64,000 nucleotides of DNA from Paenibacillus sp. V4I7 (lineage in GTDB: Bacteria > Bacillota > Bacilli > Paenibacillales > NBRC-103111): positions 558,001 through 622,000 of the forward strand of contig NZ_JAUSZD010000002.1 in the NCBI RefSeq assembly GCF_030817275.1, in the 5' to 3' direction. The notes under the pieces were generated by a model. It made no database searches and was not told the DNA's origin. It was given only the letters and a program-made list of their open reading frames with translations. Numbering within the stretch: position 1 is the stretch's first letter; each line of letters starts with the position of its first letter. Both the position numbers and the translations under genes were made by a program. Below are positions 1 to 6,437 of the stretch, piece after piece.

Positions 1-833
1 GGGATGGCAATGTGCTGGAAGCTGTCATTTATACGATGGAAGAATCTCCGCAGCGTTTGGTTATCCAAGGCCGTGATTTATTTGATTATATTCATAATTA
101 TGGGACGACCGGTATTTTGACCGAGGTGACCATCCCGCTTTCTCCTCGCACAGAGTGGGCTCAGGCTATTGCTAATTTCGACACCTTCGAGCAGTCGATG
201 CGATTTGGAGAAGCTCTTGCCAGAGAGGAAGCCATTCTGAAACGACTCATTGCTCCCATGGAGTGGCCAATTCCCTCGTATTTCGTTCCGTTTGCCAAAG
301 TGATTAAGTCTGGCATGGCCGCTGTTATGCTTGAATTTGATGAGGATACGCTGCCGTTAGTCGAAGCTCTTGCCCAAAGTTATGGCGGGCACATCGGTCA
401 TCTGATTGAGGCTAAGAATTATCGGAAAACGATCGGGGTATCGGATTTTACATGGAATCATACGACGTTATGGGCAATGAAAACGGACTCTTCCATGACG
501 TATCTGCAAGCTGGCTTTAAGCTGGATAGCTATATAGAACAAATTCAGAAGATTAAAGACAAATATGGGGACGAAGTTTACCTACATTTTGAATGGGTGC
601 GCAGCGGTGGAGAAATATCGCCAAATTCGCTTCCGGTTGTACGCTTTGAAAGCGAAGACCGTTTATACGAGATCATTCAATATTGCGAATCCATCGGCGT
701 GAAAATATTTGATCCACATACCTGGGTGTTGGATCATGGCGGACGCGGTGAAGTTGGCAGCATGGAGCGTAAGAAACGTGAGAATGACCCAAGAGGGCTG
801 CTGAATCCAGGAAAAATCATTTATGAGATGTAA
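1..833 (+). CDS. FAD-linked oxidase, C-terminal part (cut by window edge)
   Basis: The open frame is already running at position 3 and ends at TAA 831-833, so only about 277 C-terminal codons are seen and the N-terminal FAD-binding PCMH half lies outside. The tail has the signature of GlcD/4-cresol-dehydrogenase-type flavoproteins: a segment ending DHGGRGEVGS followed by RKKRENDPRGLLNPGKI, the usual extreme C-terminus of FAD-linked oxidases. It would oxidise a small hydroxy- or amino-compound in the cytoplasm; the substrate cannot be read from this part. A tight 17-base gap to the following NitT/TauT-type permease, and the amidohydrolase after that, suggest one operon for uptake and breakdown of a nitrogenous compound (inference). 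Family call good, substrate unknown. Confidence 0.8.
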   Translation, partial: DGNVLEAVIYTMEESPQRLVIQGRDLFDYIHNYGTTGILTEVTIPLSPRTEWAQAIANFDTFEQSMRFGEALAREEAILKRLIAPMEWPIPSYFVPFAKVIKSGMAAVMLEFDEDTLPLVEALAQSYGGHIGHLIEAKNYRKTIGVSDFTWNHTTLWAMKTDSSMTYLQAGFKLDSYIEQIQKIKDKYGDEVYLHFEWVRSGGEISPNSLPVVRFESEDRLYEIIQYCESIGVKIFDPHTWVLDHGGRGEVGSMERKKRENDPRGLLNPGKIIYEM

Positions 834-850
834 ATGAAGGGGGACGTACA

Positions 851-1747
851 ATGGCTGTAGATTCTAAATACCTGCAAATACTACCGGATGAAATATTCCC
901 TGCCCGTGAACGGGCGGCTTGGACTAATCGATTGGAAGACGGGGCCTCGCCAGGGCTTCGACTCCTGATGCTGCTTAAGAATCTTTTGCCACCCTTGGTT
1001 GCTTTTGTTGTGTTCATCGGAGGCTGGGAACTCATTGCTTATTTAGTGAAAGCTCCTGTTTATCTTGTACCTAAGCCTTCCGATATCGTAGCGGCAGCCA
1101 TAGAAAACAGACATGCACTATGGGTATCTGTAAGGACAACGACGCTGGAAGCTGTGCTCGGATTTTTCCTCAGTATTATTTTAGGAGTTACAGGTGCCAT
1201 TCTATTGGCAAGCTCCAAATGGATTGAGAAGAGTGTTTATCCTTATGCGATTATTTTACAGACCATTCCGATTGTCGCCATTGCCCCTCTCATTGTGATC
1301 TGGTTCGATGCGGGTGTGAATGCGATTGTCATTATTACATTCTTAATCGGATTTTTCCCGATGCTTTCGAATACGTTAATTGGTCTAAATTCCACGGATC
1401 AAAATATGAGTAACCTGTTTTACTTATACAATGCGAATGCGATTCAAACGATGTGGAGGCTGCGCATACCAGCTGCCCTGCCTTATATTGTAGCCGGTCT
1501 GAAAATTTCCTGTACATTATCCGTCGTCGGGGCTATTGTCGGTGAATACATTGCCGGTATCGGCGGAGGGCAAGGCGGACTTGGTTATGCGATTACGTAT
1601 GCCGCTGCTCGTTTAAAAACACCTTATTTATTCGCTTGTGGACTTTCAGCATCAGCACTGGGCATTATTTTCTTCTTATTAGTCAACACTTTCGCTAAAT
1701 GGCTGCTTAGTTCGTGGCATGAATCCGAGATGAAAAAGGATAACTAA
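851..1747 (+). CDS. ABC transporter permease, NitT/TauT (SsuC-like) family
   Basis: 298 residues, inner-membrane permease with about six hydrophobic segments starting near residue 45. The cytoplasmic EAA loop is visible around residues 185-215 (NANAIQTMWRLRIPAALPYI), which docks the ATPase. The family carries sulfonates, nitrate, or pyrimidine thiamine precursors (ThiX-type). An AAGGGGGA ribosome site sits 7 bases before ATG 851. The ATPase and binding protein are not in the window and may lie upstream. The downstream cytosine-deaminase-like gene favours a pyrimidine or related heterocycle as substrate, by context only. Confidence 0.85.
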   Translation: MAVDSKYLQILPDEIFPARERAAWTNRLEDGASPGLRLLMLLKNLLPPLVAFVVFIGGWELIAYLVKAPVYLVPKPSDIVAAAIENRHALWVSVRTTTLEAVLGFFLSIILGVTGAILLASSKWIEKSVYPYAIILQTIPIVAIAPLIVIWFDAGVNAIVIITFLIGFFPMLSNTLIGLNSTDQNMSNLFYLYNANAIQTMWRLRIPAALPYIVAGLKISCTLSVVGAIVGEYIAGIGGGQGGLGYAITYAAARLKTPYLFACGLSASALGIIFFLLVNTFAKWLLSSWHESEMKKDN

Positions 1748-1776
1748 ATGGCACCAAGGTAAAGAGGGTGAGTTAA

Positions 1777-3027
1777 CTGCTGGATATTGTATTTCGTAAT
1801 GTGCGTATGCTTGGACATTTGGAGGACCGAGGTCTTATAGATATCGGTGTAAAACACGGTAAAATCGCCGTGCTTGGAAGTATTGGCGAACAAGGGGAAC
1901 GTGAAATCGATGGGATTGGTCACCTGCTGCTCCCCCCTTTTGTGGAGTCCCATATTCATTTGGATACCGTCCTAACGGCGGGAGAGCCCGCCTGGAATGA
2001 GAGCGGGACCCTTTACGAAGGTATCGGTTTATGGCAAAAGCGGAAACAAGCGCTCACCTACGAAGATGTCACGGAACGAGCAGAGAAGGTGCTTCGGATG
2101 CAGATGGCTGCCGGTATCCTGCATGTGCGAACACAAGCAGATATCTCAGACCCGAATCTGACTGCTCTACGTGCACTTCTTGCCTTGCGCGAGCGCGTAA
2201 AACCTTATATGAACCTGCAAGTTATCGCGTTTCCTCAAGATGGTATTCGCGCCTGTCCCGATAATGAACACCGTCTGGAACAGGCTTTGGAGCTTGGCGC
2301 AGATGGCATTGGGGCGATTCCCCATCTAGAGCCTACGCGTGAGGAAGGACTATTATCGCTTGAAATTTGCTTTAATTTAGCAGAGAAGCATGGCTGCTTT
2401 GTCCATGTTTTTTGCGATGAAATGGACGATGCTCACTCCACATTCCTAGAAAGCGTGGCCCATCTGGCGATTCGTTCTGGACTACGCGAGCGAGTAACAG
2501 CTGCACATGCGAATGCTGCAGCCTATTATGGGGAAGCTTATTACCAGAAGGTGCAGGGGATGCTGGTGCGCTCAGGCATGAATATCGTTTGCTGTCCGCT
2601 CATCAATAGTGCTATGCAGGGCAGATACGACGGCTATCCCAAAGGCCGAGGGATCACCCGGATCAAGGAATTATGGACGGCTGGCGTTAACGTAAGCATC
2701 GCGCATGATGATATTCAGACCCCTTTCTATCCGCTGGGTACTGGTAATATGCTGCAAGCAGCTCACATCGCTGCTCATTTAGCACATATGACGGGGCGCG
2801 AGGAAGTGGCGGAGCTTGTGCGTATGATCACGACACGTGCAGCGAACACCCTGCAGCTTCAGGAATACGGGCTCGAGATTGGTCATCCTGCCAGCTTTAT
2901 CCTGCTGCCAGGGGATGATGCTATGGATCTTGTTCGTGAGCAGCCAAGTTGTCGTTATGTTGTGAGCCAAGGCCGCATTGTTGCTGAAACTGTGCCTGCA
3001 AGGAGCCAATTGTTCACAATAGTATAA
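1777..3027 (+). CDS. Cytosine deaminase-like amidohydrolase, probable CTG start
   Basis: About 416 residues from CTG 1777, or 408 from the in-frame GTG at 1801. Metal-site motifs of the CodA branch of the amidohydrolase superfamily are all present: HIHLDT, HVFCDE, the HANAA segment and AHDDIQTPFYPLGTGNML with the catalytic Asp. The reaction would be hydrolytic deamination of cytosine or a related N-heterocycle. Start choice: the AGAGGGTGA ribosome site at 1763-1771 is about 5 bases before CTG 1777 but about 30 bases before GTG 1801, and the codons between give LLDIVFRN, the beta-strand with which this family normally begins. TAA at 1774 blocks any longer frame. The gene ends before a clear terminator. 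Exact substrate unproven. Confidence 0.85.
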   Translation: MLDIVFRNVRMLGHLEDRGLIDIGVKHGKIAVLGSIGEQGEREIDGIGHLLLPPFVESHIHLDTVLTAGEPAWNESGTLYEGIGLWQKRKQALTYEDVTERAEKVLRMQMAAGILHVRTQADISDPNLTALRALLALRERVKPYMNLQVIAFPQDGIRACPDNEHRLEQALELGADGIGAIPHLEPTREEGLLSLEICFNLAEKHGCFVHVFCDEMDDAHSTFLESVAHLAIRSGLRERVTAAHANAAAYYGEAYYQKVQGMLVRSGMNIVCCPLINSAMQGRYDGYPKGRGITRIKELWTAGVNVSIAHDDIQTPFYPLGTGNMLQAAHIAAHLAHMTGREEVAELVRMITTRAANTLQLQEYGLEIGHPASFILLPGDDAMDLVREQPSCRYVVSQGRIVAETVPARSQLFTIV

Positions 3028-3053
3028 TATGTAAATATGTATACAATAAGCGG

Positions 3054-3090
3054 CACCCCCTGTTATTTCGCAGGGGGTTGTTTAAGTTTT
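3054..3090 (+). terminator. Intrinsic terminator after the amidohydrolase gene
   Basis: CCCCCTG (3056-3062) pairs with CAGGGGG (3071-3077) around an 8-base loop, followed by a T-rich tract. It separates the uptake cluster from the kinase gene. Confidence 0.85.
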
Positions 3091-3193
3091 GTTTTTCTTA
3101 TGTTTACCAGTAAATAAGAAGGAAAGCTTTTAGAACCTGTCGAATTTATAACATTGTTAATTACTTACAGTTTTCTTCGAGGGAGGAAAATGA

Positions 3194-5092
3194 ATGAAAC
3201 GGATATCTCTTGTACTCTGGAAAACGATGTTGGTTATGATTATTTGTTATGGATTCATGTCTTCACATGCTTATGCCGATGAGCAAGCGGATTTGAAACC
3301 GATTCCAGCGTGGAATATATTGTGGAGTGATTCCGCCGAAGGAATTGATAATGTCGTGATTCCTTCACCTTCAAATAAATGGATAACAGTCAGGAATGGC
3401 GACTTGCCTCCCGAGAAACCGAAAGATATTTCCTCGGCATGGGTTCGATTCCAGCTTCCGCCAGATGTACCCAAAGACTATGGCATTTACATTGAACAAA
3501 TTTATGCCCAGCATCTATGGGTATATATTGGAGATCGATTAGTTCGAGAAATCAACTTTGATTTTCCATACGACGAACAGAGAAGTTTGTTTCCAATTAG
3601 TAGTGAAGATGGGGGGGAATTCGTATATTTAAGGTTGGGGACTTCAATGGACCGCTTGGGTTTACATTCAGAAATTAAACTGGATCATTATTCAGCTTTA
3701 ACTCGAGCATTTATTTTTCGGGATTTGCAGAACATCATTCTAGGGTGTGCATTTCTTTTTATTGCAGCGATTATGCTGATATGTTCTTTCTTTTTGAAGC
3801 AAATTCAACTAGCGAGTTGGATTTCACTTAGTTTACTTATCTTAACTCTAGGGACAATTTTTATTACGTATTCCCCTTTCATGTACGCAAATTTCACGAA
3901 GTATGGCGATCTATTTCTTGATTTATTTGATATTTCACTAGCTGTTTTTTTACCAACACTCACCTATTTCTTTGAAAAAATATTTGATAATGGGAATTTC
4001 AAGTGGATTAGAGCGTTTAGAAAATTCCAGATTATTTATTCCGCTATTTCAATCACCTTTATGTTTATTAATCAACTCAATGATTATCGATTTATCAAAG
4101 CGTATTTCTTTGCATCTGTTACCATTTTGGGGTCTATTATGATCATTCAATTCATTTTAATTATTGGCTTATCCATTGTATTCGTGAAAAGAGGAAATAA
4201 GGAAGCGGGTATTTTCTCATCTGGCTTTGCTTTATTAGCTCTCATGGGTACGCTTGATCTTATATGCTACTATGCCAGTTCTCAAAAATATCAGTTTTTC
4301 TTGTGGAAATGGGGAGTAGTAGGATTTATTATTGCCCTTATCGTAATATTAGGTAGACGTTTTGCAATCAACCAAGAGCATATGATCAACTACTCCAAGG
4401 AATTAGAATTTTACAATCATCAGCTTCAGCTCTCGGATAAGATGGAGATGATAAGCTCGTTAGCGGCATCTGTGGCTCATGAGGTAAGAAACCCTTTGCA
4501 AGTAACAAGAGGATTCTTACAGCTTGTCGCAGCTAGAACAGATGATAAGAACAAAGAATACATGGGAATAGCCATTGAGGAATTAGACCGAGCTTCGTTA
4601 ATCATTACTGACTTTTTGACTTTTGCAAAGCCACAGCTTGATGAATTCGTTGACTTAAATGTTTCCAAAGAAATCACCCAAATTGAAGGTATTATTGTGC
4701 CATTAGCCACATTACACGGTGGGCGGATAACCGTTAGTATACCTAATGATTTGTTTATAAAAGGGAACTCATCCAAATTAAAACAAGTGCTTATTAATAT
4801 TATCAAAAATAGTATTGAGGCCTTTCAGGTGGATGGCCAGATTCATATATGGTCCTATGAGAAAGCTGGAGAAGTTTACATTCATATTAAAGACAATGGA
4901 GAAGGTATTGAACCTGCGCAGTTAACCAAATTAGGGGAGCCTTACTATTCGACCAAAACGAAGGGGACCGGACTTGGACTCATGGTTACTTTCCGAATTA
5001 TTGAAATTATGAAGGGGCACATTGAATTTAAAAGTCAAAAATACATAGGTACTGAGGTAGTCCTAAGGTTTCCTTCCATAGCTGTAAAATAA
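3194..5092 (+). CDS. Membrane sensor histidine kinase (7TM-DISM-like input, sporulation-kinase-like core)
   Basis: 632 residues. An N-terminal signal segment (about 1-28) precedes an extracellular beta-rich domain (about 35-165), then a block of seven or so hydrophobic helices (about 175-395) resembling 7TMR-DISM receptors. The cytoplasmic kinase core has the H-box ASVAHEVRNPLQ near residue 430, an N-box IKNSIEAF, the DNGEGIEP G1 box and the GTGLGLMV G2 box. The H-box and following helix look like KinB/KinE-type kinases that feed the Spo0 phosphorelay in Bacillales. No response regulator is adjacent, so it is an orphan kinase. The start ATG follows GAGGGAGG. The signal is unknown; a convergent peptide gene lies just downstream. 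Confidence 0.88.
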   Translation: MKRISLVLWKTMLVMIICYGFMSSHAYADEQADLKPIPAWNILWSDSAEGIDNVVIPSPSNKWITVRNGDLPPEKPKDISSAWVRFQLPPDVPKDYGIYIEQIYAQHLWVYIGDRLVREINFDFPYDEQRSLFPISSEDGGEFVYLRLGTSMDRLGLHSEIKLDHYSALTRAFIFRDLQNIILGCAFLFIAAIMLICSFFLKQIQLASWISLSLLILTLGTIFITYSPFMYANFTKYGDLFLDLFDISLAVFLPTLTYFFEKIFDNGNFKWIRAFRKFQIIYSAISITFMFINQLNDYRFIKAYFFASVTILGSIMIIQFILIIGLSIVFVKRGNKEAGIFSSGFALLALMGTLDLICYYASSQKYQFFLWKWGVVGFIIALIVILGRRFAINQEHMINYSKELEFYNHQLQLSDKMEMISSLAASVAHEVRNPLQVTRGFLQLVAARTDDKNKEYMGIAIEELDRASLIITDFLTFAKPQLDEFVDLNVSKEITQIEGIIVPLATLHGGRITVSIPNDLFIKGNSSKLKQVLINIIKNSIEAFQVDGQIHIWSYEKAGEVYIHIKDNGEGIEPAQLTKLGEPYYSTKTKGTGLGLMVTFRIIEIMKGHIEFKSQKYIGTEVVLRFPSIAVK

Positions 5093-5094
5093 AG

Positions 5095-5133
5095 AAGAGG
5101 TGCTGCGCAAAATTGCGTGGCACCTCTTTTTGT
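5095..5133 (+). terminator. Bidirectional terminator between kinase and NHLP peptide gene
   Basis: AGAGGTGC (5096-5103) pairs with GCACCTCT (5120-5127), with an inner TGCGCAA/TTGCG extension, followed by T5 on the plus strand. On the minus strand the tail is only moderately T-rich. It lies between convergent stop codons and probably ends both transcripts. Confidence 0.8.
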
Positions 5134-5142
5134 TATTTGTAA

Positions 5143-5382
5143 TTACCAGACGCTTGCAACAGCATCCGTAGTAACTAATACTTTAGCGGGATTCGTAGGG
5201 ATGACGAGAACAAACTCAGTTGAGGTTTCTTCAACCGCTTTAACTGTGATGTCATCAGGAAGAGTGATGTTAAATGCTTGTTTTAGCGCGGCTTTGGGAT
5301 TAGCGATAAGTTGGTTCTTGAAAGCTTCATCTTCCCAAGCTTTTTGAATAATTTTTTCTTTTAAAATTCCATTGTTCGACAT
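5143..5382 (-). CDS. NHLP-type (nitrile-hydratase-like leader) RiPP precursor peptide
   Basis: 79 residues. Residues 1-62 match the nitrile-hydratase-alpha-like leader family used by proteusin and TOMM precursors: a KIIQKAWEDEAFKNQLIANP helix, then PKAALKQAFNITLPDD, then a VKAVEE...FVLVIPT strand segment. The remaining 16 or so residues (NPAKVLVTTDAVASVW) would be the core; it has no Cys and ends in the peptide's second Trp, Trp79. No obvious Gly-Gly cleavage point. AAGGAG lies 9 bases before the ATG, and an extended -10 promoter sits just upstream. The neighbour transcribed ahead of it on the same strand encodes a class I isoprenoid-synthase-fold enzyme. No LanM, YcaO, radical SAM, protease or exporter is seen nearby. 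Alternative: a stand-alone NHLP-like protein that is not processed. Confidence 0.75.
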   Translation of the reverse strand: MSNNGILKEKIIQKAWEDEAFKNQLIANPKAALKQAFNITLPDDITVKAVEETSTEFVLVIPTNPAKVLVTTDAVASVW

Positions 5383-5426
5383 TACAAATCACTCCTTGTC
5401 AATTGGGTAATTTTTCCTACAAAAAA

Positions 5427-5460
5427 ATTATAGCATGAGAATTCAGAATAATCTATCAAA
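5427..5460 (-). promoter_or_regulatory. Extended -10 promoter of the NHLP peptide gene
   Basis: Read on the minus strand, TGCTATAAT (TATAAT at 5432-5427) is a perfect extended -10 element; a recognisable -35 at 17 bases is weak (TAGATT), with TTGATA further up. The position, about 45 bases before the ATG, lets the peptide gene be transcribed separately from the enzyme gene. Confidence 0.6.
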
Positions 5461-5461
5461 A

Positions 5462-6394
5462 TTAACTAGTTTTCGACAAAAAATAATAGAATCCACCTAA
5501 TGTTAACATTTTTCTATTTTCTTTGATTTCAAGGGCTACTTTTTGAATGTTTTGCACAAGCGAGTCATGGAAATTGATCATTTGTGTCATGGATATTTGT
5601 AAACCTAGTAATTGCTCATGATGAGTAATGGCGATTTGTCCATAGAACTCCAAAAAGTCATGAACATACAACTGCTGCTTCACCATTTCCGGAGATACCG
5701 GACTATCCGTTGAAAGCTGTATACGCTTACGCAGTGAAGCTAATAAGCAGTTGTAAGAACCTTCTTCCAAATCTTCTTCCCAGTCAGCCCAATCATCCAG
5801 CATTTGTAAAGTGATAAGCGTTTGTTCAACAGCCGCTGTGACGACAGGGATAAGGTGAGCTTGATTTGCTAAAAGTAGTGCCCCTGTGCTGGCATTTTTG
5901 ACCGGACTTGCTTTCTTAGCGACTTTGCCAATGTCGTGATGGAAGTAATCGGATTGCTGCTCATTGGTAACAGCTTCAGACCATTCCATGATATACGTCT
6001 CATAATAACCCCAGAAAGGCGATCCAGCAGGGAACAATTCTCTATAAATGGAGAGGAACTGCATATGAAATAAATTGGCGAGAGGCAGCTTGTCCTTATG
6101 ATCACCTTTGGCTGAATCCATGATATCGTCTTGTATAAAATAGTAGAGCATTACGAATACATTCGCTAATGAGAGTTTATTCATCGACGCTGGTGGCAGT
6201 TCACTAATGTCTTTCATCCAATACGGCAGAAGGTAACAGATATAATTTTTAGTGCTTTCTTCTTTTCTCCCGTCAAAGGTAGCTAGATAGGCAAGTCCGA
6301 GATGATCTAGCGGTGCTGGAAATGCGCTAACGATGCGTTCTGCCTCGGCAAATACGTCATCAAGATCTTTCTCATGAGCAAGGAACCAGTTCAT
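5462..6394 (-). CDS. Class I isoprenoid-synthase-fold enzyme (possible ComQ-like prenyltransferase or terpene synthase)
   Basis: 310 residues, soluble and almost wholly helical. Two aspartate-rich metal-binding motifs are intact: DDIMD at about 89-93 and DDWADWEED at about 200-208, the latter followed by LEEGSYN. This pair, spaced about 110 residues apart, defines trans-polyprenyl transferases and related class I terpene enzymes, which ionise an allylic diphosphate with Mg2+. The overall length (about 300) is also that of ComQ, which prenylates a Trp in the ComX pheromone. The gene lies 42 bases after the AraC regulator stop and 79 bases before an NHLP peptide gene, all minus strand. Peptide prenylation is an inference from pairing; making a free terpenoid is the main alternative. 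Ribosome site AAAGGG precedes ATG 6394. Confidence 0.72.
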   Translation of the reverse strand: MNWFLAHEKDLDDVFAEAERIVSAFPAPLDHLGLAYLATFDGRKEESTKNYICYLLPYWMKDISELPPASMNKLSLANVFVMLYYFIQDDIMDSAKGDHKDKLPLANLFHMQFLSIYRELFPAGSPFWGYYETYIMEWSEAVTNEQQSDYFHHDIGKVAKKASPVKNASTGALLLANQAHLIPVVTAAVEQTLITLQMLDDWADWEEDLEEGSYNCLLASLRKRIQLSTDSPVSPEMVKQQLYVHDFLEFYGQIAITHHEQLLGLQISMTQMINFHDSLVQNIQKVALEIKENRKMLTLGGFYYFLSKTS

Positions 6395-6414
6395 CTATCA
6401 TCAATCCCTTTCTG

Positions 6415-6437
6415 AATAGGAGGTACCCTCCGCTATT
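6415..6437 (-). other. Small bulged stem-loop between regulator stop and isoprenoid-enzyme start
   Basis: GGAGG (6419-6423) pairs with CCTCC (6427-6431), extended by AATA/TATT across a two-base bulge. No T-run follows in the minus direction, so it is not a standard terminator; it could be a processing or weak attenuation signal. Confidence 0.35.

Noticed and set aside
3194-6394. A full ComQXPA quorum-sensing locus
   Set aside because: The kinase H-box is KinB-like rather than HisKA_3, no ComA-type regulator is present, and the peptide has an NHLP leader rather than a ComX sequence; only the enzyme/peptide analogy is kept.
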